64,000 nucleotides of DNA from a bacterium 1XD8-76 (GCA_003611955.1 RAZE01000017.1:1-64000), one strand, 5' to 3'; shown: positions 7,669 through 16,224, counted from the stretch's first letter. Notes: generated by a model from the sequence alone, not told the origin. A program made the numbers and translations.

Positions 7669-8901
7669 TTAGTTTTCGGCATAGCACTCAGCCAGCCGCA
7701 CCAGCATCTCTGTAACTTTTTCCATGGACTGTACGCAGGCATATTCGAAGCGGCTGTGATAGTTGGCCCCGCCGGTGCAGAGGTTCGGACAGGGGAGTCC
7801 CATGAAGGAGAGCCTGGAACCGTCGGTGCCGCCCCTGACAGGGACGATCCTTGGCTCTACGCCCAGTTCGCGGAGAACGCGGCAGGCATTTTCCATCAGA
7901 TGAGTGTGGGATACCAGAACTTCTTTCATGTTGTAGTAGGAGTCTTCCATCTCCACGGTGACAGTGCCTTCACCGTACTTCTCATTCAGAAAATCAGCGC
8001 ATTTTAAAAACAGCTCTTTCTTCCCTTCAAACAGCGTCCTGTCGTGGTCCCGGATAATGTACTGCGCGGTGGTCTCCTCCACGTTTCCATGGATGCCGTC
8101 CAGATGGAAGAATCCCTCCCTGCCCTCGGTGTACATGGGATTTTGAAAGACAGGCAGAAGAGAGTGAAACTCCTGGGCGATCAAAATGGAGTTGATCATT
8201 TTTCCCTTGGCGGAGCCGGGATGTACATTGCGCCCGCGGACAGTCAGTTTTGCCCCCGCGGCGTTGAAGGTCTCGTCCTCCAGCTCGCCGAGTTCCCCGC
8301 CGTCCACTGTGTAGGCAAAGTCCGCGCCGAAGACGGACAGATCGAAGAAGTCCGCGCCCGCTCCGACCTCCTCATCGGGCGTAAAGGCGATTCGGATCCT
8401 GCCGTGCGGAATTTCGGGGTGTGTGAGAAGGTGCTGCGTCATCGCCATGATCTCGGCGACACCTGCCTTGTCGTCCGCTCCGAGGAGGGTCGTGCCGTCT
8501 GTCACGATGATGTCCTGCCCCCGGAGAGCTTTGAGCTCCGGAAAATCAGCGGGGGAGAGAACGGTGTTTTCGGCGCCGTTCAGCAGAATATCGCCGCCGT
8601 CATAGTTCTCCACGATGCGGGGCTTCACTCCCGCTCCGGTGACGGCGGGGGAGGTGTCCATATGGGCGATAAAGCCCAGGACGGGACGGTCCTCACAGCC
8701 GGGCGCGGCGGGGACGGAAGCGTACACATAACAGTTTTCGCGGTCGTAGGTAATATCCGCCGCCTCCATCTCCTTGAGCTGTGAGACCAGGAGTTTTGCC
8801 AGGTCGTGCTGCTTTTCCGTGCTCGGCGTCTTGTCGGCGTCCTCGCAGGACTGCGTGTCTATTTTTACATATTCCAGAAAATATTCGATCGTTTTTGTCA
8901 T
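7669..8901 (-). CDS. pepT: Peptidase T (tripeptide aminopeptidase)
   Basis: This 410-residue cytosolic M20B zinc peptidase removes N-terminal residues from tripeptides. The dinuclear zinc ligands and catalytic residues are visible: H80 and D82 in GFIAHMDTSP, the bridging Asp in LLGADDKAG (about 143), the Glu pair in FTPDEEVG (177/178), D200 in YTVDGG and a C-terminal His in GGANYHSRFE. The start MTKTIEYFLEY is chosen because AGGAG precedes it by seven bases, while the longer frame has no such site. It lies downstream of nagB on the same strand with a hairpin in between. Confidence 0.95.
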   Translation of the reverse strand: MTKTIEYFLEYVKIDTQSCEDADKTPSTEKQHDLAKLLVSQLKEMEAADITYDRENCYVYASVPAAPGCEDRPVLGFIAHMDTSPAVTGAGVKPRIVENYDGGDILLNGAENTVLSPADFPELKALRGQDIIVTDGTTLLGADDKAGVAEIMAMTQHLLTHPEIPHGRIRIAFTPDEEVGAGADFFDLSVFGADFAYTVDGGELGELEDETFNAAGAKLTVRGRNVHPGSAKGKMINSILIAQEFHSLLPVFQNPMYTEGREGFFHLDGIHGNVEETTAQYIIRDHDRTLFEGKKELFLKCADFLNEKYGEGTVTVEMEDSYYNMKEVLVSHTHLMENACRVLRELGVEPRIVPVRGGTDGSRLSFMGLPCPNLCTGGANYHSRFEYACVQSMEKVTEMLVRLAECYAEN

Positions 8902-8924
8902 GGGGTCTCCTTTTATCATGGAAC

Positions 8925-8950
8925 GGCCCGCCGTCTGAGGACAGCGGGCC
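8925..8950 (-). terminator. Intercistronic hairpin between nagB and pepT
   Basis: Read on the minus strand, an 11-bp stem GGCCCGCTGTC/GACGGCGGGCC (one G-U pair) has a CTCA loop. It follows the nagB stop and sits about 24 bases before the pepT start codon. No U-run follows on that strand, so it may only attenuate or protect the nagB message. Confidence 0.45.
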
Positions 8951-8995
8951 GGGTTTCGTTTCAACTGATGTCATCGCGACAGCGCGGCGTGCAGA

Positions 8996-9724
8996 TCAGG
9001 GCATCATGCTGAGAGCTGCCTCATCCGCCACCACATAGACATTCTTGTGGAACTGTAAAATGGAAGCGGGAACAGCCGGAGTAACCGGGCCGTAGAGGGA
9101 ATCGCGCAGGATCTTCGCCTTGCTCTCGCCGCTGACTACAAGCAGAACCTTTTTCGCCTGCATGATGGTCTTGATGCCCATGGTGTAAGCCTGACGCGGC
9201 ACATCCTCCTCCTTCTCAAAGAAACGCTTATTCGCCTCGATGGTGCTGGGAGTCAGATCGACACAGTGGGTCTCCTGCGGGAAATGGTCGGCGGGCTCGT
9301 TGAAACCGATGTGGCCGTTGTGGCCAAGGCCCAGGAGCTGCAGATCGATGCCGCCCACTCGGCGGATGATCGCGTTGTAGTCGCTGCAGGCCTTATCGCT
9401 GTCCGGCTCTGTGCCGTCCGGCAGGAAAGAACGGCCTTTCGGCAGATTGATATGGTTGAAAAGATTCTCATGCATAAAATAATAGTAACTCTGGTCATTT
9501 TCCTTCGGAAGTCCTCTGTACTCGTCCAGGTTGACGGTGGTCACTTCGGAGAAGTCCAGATCGCCCTTGTTGTACCATTCGATCAGCTGTTTGTAGGTGC
9601 CGATCGGTGTGGAGCCTGTGGCGAGTCCCAGCACACAGTCCGGTTTCATGATAACCTGTGCGGAGATGATGTTTGCGGCCTGACGGCTCATGTCCTCATA
9701 GTTTTTTGCTCTGTAAATCCTCAT
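8996..9724 (-). CDS. nagB: Glucosamine-6-phosphate deaminase
   Basis: This 242-residue enzyme converts glucosamine-6-phosphate to fructose-6-phosphate and ammonia, the last dedicated step of GlcNAc catabolism. The sequence shows the sugar-phosphate loop LATGSTPIGTY (residues 34-44), VNLDEYRGL with the general base D67, and the GLGHNGHIGFNEP motif with H138 and E143. The length equals the short Gram-positive form, without the C-terminal allosteric extension of enteric NagB. GGGAGG lies eight bases before the start. It diverges from nagA across a 190-base control region. Confidence 0.96.
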   Translation of the reverse strand: MRIYRAKNYEDMSRQAANIISAQVIMKPDCVLGLATGSTPIGTYKQLIEWYNKGDLDFSEVTTVNLDEYRGLPKENDQSYYYFMHENLFNHINLPKGRSFLPDGTEPDSDKACSDYNAIIRRVGGIDLQLLGLGHNGHIGFNEPADHFPQETHCVDLTPSTIEANKRFFEKEEDVPRQAYTMGIKTIMQAKKVLLVVSGESKAKILRDSLYGPVTPAVPASILQFHKNVYVVADEAALSMMP

Positions 9725-9841
9725 TTTAAAACCTCCCTTATTTTTCGGCATATTTACGGCGGGATAACTTATGCCCTGGGACACGTGAAAAATATGCTTT
9801 ATATAAAAGTACCAAATTTCAGAGAGAAAAGCAAGTTCATG

Positions 9842-9870
9842 TGGCAAAATTTACATGATTGGGGTATACT
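9842..9870 (+). promoter_or_regulatory. Possible nagA promoter
   Basis: A good -10 box TATACT at 9865-9870 lies 45 bases before nagA. The hexamer 17 bases upstream (TGGCAA) is a poor -35 match, which suggests activator dependence or weak basal expression. No clear CcpA or NagR operator was recognised in the 9725-9915 gap. Confidence 0.4.
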
Positions 9871-9915
9871 TAGAAAAGTGGAGCCAAAACAGCGGAACAA
9901 AACAGGAGGTATCGT

Positions 9916-11043
9916 ATGATTTTTAAGGGCGGCAGAGTATTTACAGGGGAGAAATTTGAAAAGGCTGACGTGAGGACGGAGGACGGGAAGATTGCGGAGA
10001 TCGGCGCGGAACTCCCGGCGAAAGAGGGGGAAGAGATCGTGGAACTCGGGGAGAATCTTCTGGTTCCGGGGTTTATCGATCTGCACACCCACGGCTGTAT
10101 CGGGTATGACTTCTCGACGGCGGATGCGGAGGAGATAGACAGGATGTGTGCGTTCTATTTCAGCAGGGGGATCACCTCGGTTGCCGGGACGACGATGACG
10201 ATGGGGTATGAGGACTATAAAAAGGCGGCGGCCGTCATCGGCGAATATATGGAGAGCGTGGAGAACCACAATCTGATCGGCATCAATATGGAGGGACCTT
10301 TCCTCTCCGTGGAGAAGAAGGGCGCCCATGATCCGCAGTATATCATCGATGCGTCTCAGGAGAAGATGGATGAACTGAACGATCTGGCGAAAGGTCATTT
10401 TCTGATCATAGACGTGGCGCCGGAGCGCCCGGGGGCGATGGAGTTTATCCGGAAAAACAGCAAAGATTTTGTGATCTCGGTGGCTCACACGGCGGCGGAC
10501 TATGAGAAGGCGATGGAGGCTTTCCGGGCGGGTGCGACGGAGGTGACTCATCTGTTCAATGCGATGAACGGTCTGGGTCACAGAGATCCCGGTGTGCCGG
10601 GGGCGGCTTTCGAGGCGGGCGCCAATGTGGAGATGATCTGCGACGGGATTCATATTCATCCCACTGTCATGAAGATGGTCTATCGGATGTACGGGGAACA
10701 TCTGATGGTGATCTCGGATTCCATGAGTGCGGCGGGGCTTCAGGACGGAGAGTATGTGCTGGGTGGTCTGCCCGTCTTTGTGCGGGACGGCAAGGCGACG
10801 CTGGAGAGCGGGACGATAGCCGGCTCCACGACGGACATGCTGAAGGAGATGGGTGTCTGGATGGAGCAGTGCGGCCTCAGCATGGAGGAAATTTTGCCCT
10901 GCATGACGATCCATCAGGCGAAAGCAGTGCACATGGAGGATAAGATCGGCAGTATCGAGACGGGGAAGGCGGGGGATCTGGTGATCATAAGCCCGGAGAG
11001 GGAGATAAAGGCCGTCTACAAGAACGGGATAAAAAAGGTGTGA
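9916..11043 (+). CDS. nagA: N-acetylglucosamine-6-phosphate deacetylase
   Basis: This 375-residue amidohydrolase-fold enzyme removes acetate from GlcNAc-6-phosphate, giving the substrate of NagB. The metal-binding HTH lies in PGFIDLHTHG (H57, H59); NMEGPFLS, SVAHTAADY and the HLFNAMNGLGHRDPG motif follow; the catalytic Asp is in VISDSMSAAG (about residue 273). AGGAGG precedes the start by six bases. It diverges from nagB and is followed at seven bases by a HAD phosphatase gene, heading a four-gene run that ends at a strong terminator at 13.7 kb. Confidence 0.96.
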   Translation: MIFKGGRVFTGEKFEKADVRTEDGKIAEIGAELPAKEGEEIVELGENLLVPGFIDLHTHGCIGYDFSTADAEEIDRMCAFYFSRGITSVAGTTMTMGYEDYKKAAAVIGEYMESVENHNLIGINMEGPFLSVEKKGAHDPQYIIDASQEKMDELNDLAKGHFLIIDVAPERPGAMEFIRKNSKDFVISVAHTAADYEKAMEAFRAGATEVTHLFNAMNGLGHRDPGVPGAAFEAGANVEMICDGIHIHPTVMKMVYRMYGEHLMVISDSMSAAGLQDGEYVLGGLPVFVRDGKATLESGTIAGSTTDMLKEMGVWMEQCGLSMEEILPCMTIHQAKAVHMEDKIGSIETGKAGDLVIISPEREIKAVYKNGIKKV

Positions 11044-11050
11044 GACTGTT

Positions 11051-11704
11051 ATGACAAAAAATATCATTTTTGATATCGGCAACGTGCTGATCGGCTACAA
11101 ATGGAAAGATATGTGCCTGGACGCGGGCTGGGAGGAAGACAGAGCGGAGAAGATCGGCAGGGGATTTTTCTTAAGTCCCCTCTGGCCGGACCTTGACGGC
11201 GGACTGATCACCGTGGAGGAACTGATACGGAGCGTTGTGGAAAAATATCCGGATATGGAGGAGGAGGCCCGCTGGTTTATCGGCAGCGGGAAGAAGATGA
11301 CGGTGGAGAGACCGAAGATCTGGGAGCTGGTGAGGAAGCTGAAGGAGAAGGGGTACGGTATCTATGTGCTGTCCAACTATTCGGAGGAACTGTTTGCGTT
11401 GCATACGGAGGGATTGCCATTCTGGGAGCAGGTGGACGGCGGGGTGATCTCCTACCAGATCCATCAGATCAAGCCGAACCCGCCGATCTATGAACATCTT
11501 CTGGAAAAGTACCGGTTGAGTGCCGGGGAATGTCTCTTCTTTGACGACAGACCGGAGAATACGGAGGGGGCAAGGGCCCTCGGGATGCAGGCGGTGACAG
11601 TGAAGGACGGATCGGAGGAGCTGCTTGTGCGGGAACTTGAAAAACTGCTGGACGGATGCCCATGGGATTCGGAGTCCACAGACAGAGAGGAAGAGGCAGT
11701 ATGA
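11051..11704 (+). CDS. HAD-superfamily phosphatase, YihX-like
   Basis: This 217-residue HAD-IA hydrolase has motif I FDIGNVL (nucleophile D8), VLSNYS as motif II, a conserved Lys in QIKPNPPIY and the acidic pair in LFFDDRPENTEGA as motif IV. The arrangement, including DxGNV in motif I, closely resembles YihX, which hydrolyses alpha-glucose-1-phosphate. The exact sugar phosphate is not known here. Its stop overlaps the next start (ATGA), so translation is coupled to the PHP gene. Confidence 0.85.
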   Translation: MTKNIIFDIGNVLIGYKWKDMCLDAGWEEDRAEKIGRGFFLSPLWPDLDGGLITVEELIRSVVEKYPDMEEEARWFIGSGKKMTVERPKIWELVRKLKEKGYGIYVLSNYSEELFALHTEGLPFWEQVDGGVISYQIHQIKPNPPIYEHLLEKYRLSAGECLFFDDRPENTEGARALGMQAVTVKDGSEELLVRELEKLLDGCPWDSESTDREEEAV

Positions 11705-12417
11705 TAGATCATTCGGAATTTCGGCTGGATATCCACACCCATACGGTCGCCAGCGGCCATGCCTACGGGACGATCCGGGAGATGGCGCAGGCAGCGGCGG
11801 AGAAGAAACTGGATCTGCTGGGGATCAGCGAACACGCTCCGGGGATCCCGGGAACCTGCGAGCCCATCTATTTTTCCAATCTGCGGGTCGCGCCGAGAAA
11901 CCTGTACGGTGTGGAACTGGTCTACGGCTGCGAGATCAATGTGTTGAACGACGGTACCCTTTCGCTGAAAAAGTATGTGGAAAAGCTGGATTACGCGATC
12001 GTGGGGATCCACGGCCTGTGTTATGAGGATGCGGGGCGGGAGCGGAATACAGACAATGTGATCTCCTGCATGGAACATCCGAAGGTGCGCTTCGTGTCCC
12101 ACCCCGACGATGACCATACGCCCCTGGACTATGAGAGGCTTGTACTGGGGGCGAAGAAAAACCATGTGGCGCTGGAGGTGAATAACAGTTCGCTGCTGAA
12201 GCAGGAGAAGCGGCTCAACTGTGTGGAAAACTACAAAGAGATGCTGCGGCTGTGCATGGAGTATGCGGTTCCCGTTGTTGTGAGCTCGGACGCCCACGAT
12301 CCTTTTTATGTGGGGCGGTTTGGGGAGAGTTGTGAACTGCTGAATGAGGCTGGGTTTGACAGGGAGCTGATCGTCAATACTTCGGTGGAGAAATTTAAAA
12401 GGTTTATCGCAATATAA
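11701..12417 (+). CDS. PHP-domain phosphatase, YcdX-like
   Basis: This 238-residue protein has the polymerase/histidinol-phosphatase metal motifs: DIHTHT near residue 9, a His in SGHAYG, GISEHAPG, a SHPDDDHTP segment and SSDAHDP near the C-terminus. These His and Asp residues bind a trinuclear zinc site in YcdX-type phosphatases. The start at 11701 overlaps the previous stop and has GAGGAAG upstream. It is encoded between a sugar-phosphate HAD enzyme and a sugar isomerase, which suggests a phosphatase role in the same salvage route; the substrate is unknown. Confidence 0.85.
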   Translation: MIDHSEFRLDIHTHTVASGHAYGTIREMAQAAAEKKLDLLGISEHAPGIPGTCEPIYFSNLRVAPRNLYGVELVYGCEINVLNDGTLSLKKYVEKLDYAIVGIHGLCYEDAGRERNTDNVISCMEHPKVRFVSHPDDDHTPLDYERLVLGAKKNHVALEVNNSSLLKQEKRLNCVENYKEMLRLCMEYAVPVVVSSDAHDPFYVGRFGESCELLNEAGFDRELIVNTSVEKFKRFIAI

Positions 12418-12438
12418 AAAAAGGAAAGGCGGAAAGAC

Positions 12439-13677
12439 ATGGAAAAGAAGTACAGAATCGATACGCAGGAGAACAGGGATTTTCTGAGCGGAATCAGGGA
12501 CGGCCTGCTCTCGTTCGGGCACCGGTTCCCCTCTCCGGGGGGAAGTTCCTACTATCTGGGGGATGACGGGACGCCCTGGAAGGAGAAAAACAGGGAGGCA
12601 TACGTGACCTGCCGCATGGCGCATGTGTACAGCATCGGCTCCTTTTTGGGACACGAGGGGAGCGGCGAGCTTGTGGACGCCGCGGTGAGAGGGCTGGCAG
12701 GAGAGCTGAGAGACACGGAGAACGGCGGCTGGTATGAGGGGCTGACGGCTGAGGGCGGCATTCTGCCCGGCAAACAGTGCTACGCCCACGCCTTTGTGAT
12801 CCTGGCGGGGACATCCGCTTACCTGGCGGGAAGAGACGGCGCGGAAAAGCTGTTGGAGGAGGCGCTGAAGGCCTACGACAAATATTACTGGAATGAGGCG
12901 GAAGGGCTTTCTTCCGATAACTGGAATACGGAATTTACGGTGATGGACGATTACCGCGGGTTAAACGCCAATATGCATTCGGTGGAAGCTTTTCTGGCGG
13001 TGGCGGATATCGCGGGCAAAGAGGAGTACAGAGTGCGGGCAGGCCGCATCATTGACCATGTGATCGGCTGGGCAAAAGATAATCACTGGCGGATTCCGGA
13101 GCACTATACGAAGGACTGGGAGCCGGATCTTGAGAAGAACAGGGAGAAGCCGGATGATCCGTTCAAGCCCTACGGAGCCACGCCCGGGCACGGCCTGGAG
13201 TGGGGAAGACTGATCACTCAGTGGGCGCTGTCAACTTACAAGGAGGACAGGGAGGGGATGGCCCCCTATATCGACGCGGCGCAGGCGCTGTTTCACCGGG
13301 CGGTGGAGGACGCCTGGAATGCGGACGGAGCGCCGGGCGTATGTTATACGACAGGCTGGGACGGAGTGCCCATCGTGCACGAGAGAATGCACTGGACGCT
13401 GGCGGAGGCGATCAATACCGCCGCGGTGCTGTACCGCGTGACGAAGAAGGAGGAGTACGCGGATGCGTACGCCGAATTTATGGAGTATCTGGATGAGAAG
13501 GTGTTGGACCATGTGAACGGTTCCTGGTTCCACCAGCTTGACCGCAACAATAAGGTCTCCGGGACGGTATGGCCGGGGAAATGCGATATCTATCACGCGC
13601 TGCAGGCGACGCTGATCCCGTATTATGCGCCGGAAGCGTCGATCGCGCTGGCGGTGAAAAATCAAATGGCTGAGTAA
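12439..13677 (+). CDS. AGE-family sugar isomerase/epimerase, YihS-like
   Basis: This 412-residue (alpha/alpha)6-barrel protein belongs to the N-acylglucosamine 2-epimerase family. It matches the aldose-ketose isomerase YihS over several blocks: TCRMAHVYS, GGWYEG, DYRGLNANMHSVEAFL, TPGHGLEWGRL and the C-terminal WPGKCDIYHALQ. H251 and H386 stand 135 residues apart, at the places of the two catalytic histidines of YihS. Known substrates of such enzymes include mannose/fructose and sulfoquinovose. No sulfoquinovose gene set is present nearby, so mannose or a related hexose is the safer guess. It is the last gene of the nagA run. Confidence 0.85.
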   Translation: MEKKYRIDTQENRDFLSGIRDGLLSFGHRFPSPGGSSYYLGDDGTPWKEKNREAYVTCRMAHVYSIGSFLGHEGSGELVDAAVRGLAGELRDTENGGWYEGLTAEGGILPGKQCYAHAFVILAGTSAYLAGRDGAEKLLEEALKAYDKYYWNEAEGLSSDNWNTEFTVMDDYRGLNANMHSVEAFLAVADIAGKEEYRVRAGRIIDHVIGWAKDNHWRIPEHYTKDWEPDLEKNREKPDDPFKPYGATPGHGLEWGRLITQWALSTYKEDREGMAPYIDAAQALFHRAVEDAWNADGAPGVCYTTGWDGVPIVHERMHWTLAEAINTAAVLYRVTKKEEYADAYAEFMEYLDEKVLDHVNGSWFHQLDRNNKVSGTVWPGKCDIYHALQATLIPYYAPEASIALAVKNQMAE

Positions 13678-13686
13678 ATAGACGGC

Positions 13687-13716
13687 AAATGGATCCTGGT
13701 GACAGGATCCATTTTT
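13687..13716. terminator. Strong bidirectional terminator
   Basis: A perfect 12-bp stem AAATGGATCCTG/CAGGATCCATTT with a GTGA tetraloop ends in a T-run on the plus strand. It closes the nagA operon, and its A-rich flank may also stop the convergent binding-protein gene. Confidence 0.9.
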
Positions 13717-13739
13717 GTCCACGGTGAATAGCATCTGCA

Positions 13740-14762
13740 TTATTGCGAAACTGCCTTTTTCGCGAAGTCTGTCGTCACAAGTTCTTCGTAGGGAAACCCG
13801 GTTTCCAGCTCCCCTGCGTCCATTAAGATATTCTGCAGCAGGTCGAAAGATTCTTTTTCGAAGGCGAGATCTGTCTTCCAGGTATCCTGCTCAGCGTAGC
13901 GTTCCACGATGATCTCCAGGGTCTCCATATCGGTCTCCGGAAACTGCGGGCTGATCGCTTCGGCGATCTCTTTGGAAGTGTGGGAGGAGCAGTATTCCAT
14001 GCCTTTCTGAAGGGCGTTTGTGAACGCCTGGATGACTTCCGGATTTTTCTCGATATAGCTCTTCTTTGCGGAGAAGGAGGTATAGGGAACATAGCCGGAG
14101 GCTTCGCCCAGGGATGCCACCACATAGCCGTCACCCTTCAATTCCAGGGAGGTGGCGTGGGGCTCGAACTCCACGGTAAATTCTCCCTGTCCGCCCGAGA
14201 ATGCGGCGGCGGTGGAGCCGAAATCGATGGACTGGTCGATGTTGACTTCGGATTTGTCGATATTGTTCATGGAGAGTATGTACTCAAAGACCATCTCCGG
14301 CATACCGCCCGCCCGGCCTCCCAGCACATCTTTGCCCTTCAGCATATCCCAGGAAAAATCGTCGATGGGCTCCCTCGCCACGAGGAAGTTGCCGGCGCGC
14401 TGGGTGAGCTGGGCAAAGTTGACGGCGGAATCCTCCACGCCCTCCGCGTAGCTGTAGATCGTTGCCTCCGCTCCCATAAAGCCGATGTCGGCTTCCCCGG
14501 ACAGCAGGGCGGTCATGGTTTTGTCGGCGCCGTAGCCGGTCACCAGCTCCACGTCCAATCCCTCTTCTGCAAAGTAATTTTCCTCGATTGCCACATACAT
14601 GGGCGCGTAAAAGATAGAATGCGCCACCTCGTTCAGCACCACATGTGTTTTATCTCCTGTGGCCGCCGGTTCTTTGGAACCGCAGCCGGTGAGCAGCGCA
14701 GTCATGCTAAAGAGCATTACTGCACTGAGTAACAGTGCGATAAATTTTTTCTCCTTTTTCAT
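13740..14762 (-). CDS. ABC-type substrate-binding lipoprotein (NMT1/SsuA-like), orphan
   Basis: This 340-residue lipoprotein has the signal MKKEKKFIALLLSAVMLFSM and a lipobox LLTGC, so it is anchored outside the membrane. The mature part resembles periplasmic-binding-protein type II members of the NMT1/SsuA group (IFYAPMYVAIEENYFAEEGLDVEL, ADIGFMGAEATIYSYAEG), which feed importers for sulfonates, nitrate, thiamin precursors and similar small molecules. The start is chosen because GGGAG precedes it. No permease or ATPase gene lies beside it; the flanks are a terminator and a divergent gene. The ligand is unknown. Confidence 0.85.
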   Translation of the reverse strand: MKKEKKFIALLLSAVMLFSMTALLTGCGSKEPAATGDKTHVVLNEVAHSIFYAPMYVAIEENYFAEEGLDVELVTGYGADKTMTALLSGEADIGFMGAEATIYSYAEGVEDSAVNFAQLTQRAGNFLVAREPIDDFSWDMLKGKDVLGGRAGGMPEMVFEYILSMNNIDKSEVNIDQSIDFGSTAAAFSGGQGEFTVEFEPHATSLELKGDGYVVASLGEASGYVPYTSFSAKKSYIEKNPEVIQAFTNALQKGMEYCSSHTSKEIAEAISPQFPETDMETLEIIVERYAEQDTWKTDLAFEKESFDLLQNILMDAGELETGFPYEELVTTDFAKKAVSQ

Positions 14763-14911
14763 AGGTTCTCCCATATCTGGTTTTATACATTATATGCGAA
14801 AAAGAAAAAATGTGATAAAAAGTATTGCACTCGTAAATAAAACGTGATACCATTATATATAGTATTAAAAACTAGATAAAGGAGAGAATAAAACTAAAGG
14901 AGGTAGAGAAG

Positions 14912-15517
14912 ATGAATGAGAATATTGTGACGAAGAATATGACCTTGGGAAATTTGCTGGCGAAGAGTGTCAGGATATTGACGGTGCCGCCCATTTTGAT
15001 CACGGGCATGCTTATAACGCTGACGGTTTCTCTGGATAATTTTTGCGGCAGCGCGGCGGAGATGACTCTGGCGATCGTACTGCTCGGACTGGTACCGATC
15101 CTGGCGTATCCGATACAGAAGCTTTTGCCCTCGAAGGGGGAGGTGAGAGAAGAACAGCGGAATATGGCGTTCGTTTTGACCTTCACAGGGTATCTGACCG
15201 CTCTGATCTGTTCCGTCGTGGGGAACTGCGGCAGACAGCTCCAGTATATCATTGTTTCCTATTTTATTTCCATGTCTCTGTTAGTGTTTTTCAATAAGGT
15301 GCTGCATGTGCGCGCCAGCGGCCACGCCTGCAGTGTGACGGGGACACTGTATTTCCTGTCGTTCTTTTTGGGACCCAGGGCGATCCTTCCCTGCGTCGGC
15401 ATAGCGGCGGCGGTGGTATGGTCATCTCTGCGCTTAAAAAGGCATACGATGCAGGAGATCTTCTGGGGCGCTGCAGTGTGCCTGCCCTGTATTCTGGCGT
15501 CGGCGTTTATCTTATAG
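14912..15517 (+). CDS. PAP2-like integral membrane protein
   Basis: This 201-residue protein has about six hydrophobic segments. Near residue 133, VRASGHACSVTG resembles the PSGH motif of PAP2 lipid phosphatases, and about 36 residues later SLRLKRHTMQEIFWG resembles the SR-x5-H-x3-D motif with a Glu in place of the Asp. A lipid- or polyprenyl-phosphate phosphatase role is possible, but the departures from consensus leave this open. AGGAGG lies nine bases before the start. The gene diverges from the orphan binding protein. Confidence 0.65.
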   Translation: MNENIVTKNMTLGNLLAKSVRILTVPPILITGMLITLTVSLDNFCGSAAEMTLAIVLLGLVPILAYPIQKLLPSKGEVREEQRNMAFVLTFTGYLTALICSVVGNCGRQLQYIIVSYFISMSLLVFFNKVLHVRASGHACSVTGTLYFLSFFLGPRAILPCVGIAAAVVWSSLRLKRHTMQEIFWGAAVCLPCILASAFIL

Positions 15518-15560
15518 TGACAGAAGGCGAGAAGATCGTGAAAGGTTCTTTCATATGACA

Positions 15561-15636
15561 GAAATGAGCAGTACAGACAAAAGCAGGCTCCGATGCGGTG
15601 GCAAGTCGCCTTTCTTTTGTCTGTACTGCTCATTTC
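15561..15636. repeat. Perfect 23-bp inverted repeat (76-nt hairpin)
   Basis: The arms at 15561-15583 and 15614-15636 are exact reverse complements (GAAATGAGCAGTACAGACAA plus AAG, and its partner) and enclose a 30-base loop with further short pairing (AGGC/GCCT and GGC/GCC). It lies between two convergent genes. It may end the PAP2-like transcript, yet the stem is far longer than a normal terminator and no external U-run follows. A miniature mobile or repeated element is the alternative. Confidence 0.85.
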
Positions 15637-15638
15637 GA

Positions 15639-15675
15639 TATATCGGCAAAATTTTCATGATCGTTTGCCGGTATA
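15639..15675 (-). terminator. Terminator-like hairpin after the DtxR-family gene
   Basis: A 12-bp stem pairs TATATCGGCAAA with TTTGCCGGTATA (one G-U pair) around a 13-base loop, three bases past the stop of the minus-strand regulator gene. Confidence 0.6.
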
Positions 15676-15678
15676 GAT

Positions 15679-16059
15679 TCAGGAATCCTGTATCGAGTTT
15701 ACATAATCTTTGATGGCCTCAAAACTTTCCTTGCTGATCACGTGCTCGATCCGGCAGGCGTCCTGGACGGCGGTCTCCTCGGGGACGCCCAGTTTTGTGA
15801 GCCAGGAGGAGATGAGCAGATGGCGTTCATAGATCATCTCCGCGATTTCTTTTCCGGTTTCCGTCAGATAGATAAAACCCTGCTCGGAGACCGTGATCTG
15901 ATTTTTCTCTTTCAGGTTTTTCATGGCGACGCTGACGCTGGGCTTCTTGAAGTCCAGCTCATTGGCGATATCCACAGAACGGACTACCGGCAGTTTTTTG
16001 CTTAAGATCAGGATCGTCTCCAGATAGTTTTCGGAGGATTCGTTGATAAAATTTTTCAT
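15679..16059 (-). CDS. DtxR/MntR-family metal-dependent repressor
   Basis: This 126-residue protein has the winged-helix region (NYLETILILSKKLPVVRSVDIANELDFKKPSVSVAMKNLKEK) typical of DtxR/MntR proteins, followed by the helical dimerisation and metal-binding part (YERHLLISSWLTKLGVPEETAVQDACRIEHVISKESFEAI) with Glu and His ligand candidates. The C-terminal SH3-like domain of DtxR is absent, as in MntR-like short members. The start MKNFINESSENYLET follows GGGAA. It is transcribed away from feoA-feoA-feoB, and a palindrome over the feo promoter is its probable target, so iron is the likely co-repressor. Confidence 0.9.
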   Translation of the reverse strand: MKNFINESSENYLETILILSKKLPVVRSVDIANELDFKKPSVSVAMKNLKEKNQITVSEQGFIYLTETGKEIAEMIYERHLLISSWLTKLGVPEETAVQDACRIEHVISKESFEAIKDYVNSIQDS

Positions 16060-16224
16060 ATATGTTCCCGATTCCGCTGCGCCTGTTCCGCAGCCTGTTT
16101 TTTGTGGAATATTCCACCCGATCATTTTTTTTAGTATAGCACAGTTTCTCCGGTGTGACAAACGAAACGGATTATCCGGGTATGGCGTCCGGAGAAAAGT
16201 CGCAGAAAAATATGGAGGAAGATA

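Noticed and set aside
9799..11082. 427-codon minus-strand frame over nagA
   Set aside because: nagA has full catalytic motifs and a perfect ribosome binding site; the reverse frame has no protein character.
11488..12789. 433-codon minus-strand frame over the HAD, PHP and isomerase genes
   Set aside because: It crosses three coupled genes with good motifs and is a codon-bias artefact.
12439..13677. Sulfoquinovose-degradation pathway based on the YihS-like gene
   Set aside because: No sulfoquinovosidase, SQ transketolase/transaldolase or sulfo-sugar transporter is present in the window.
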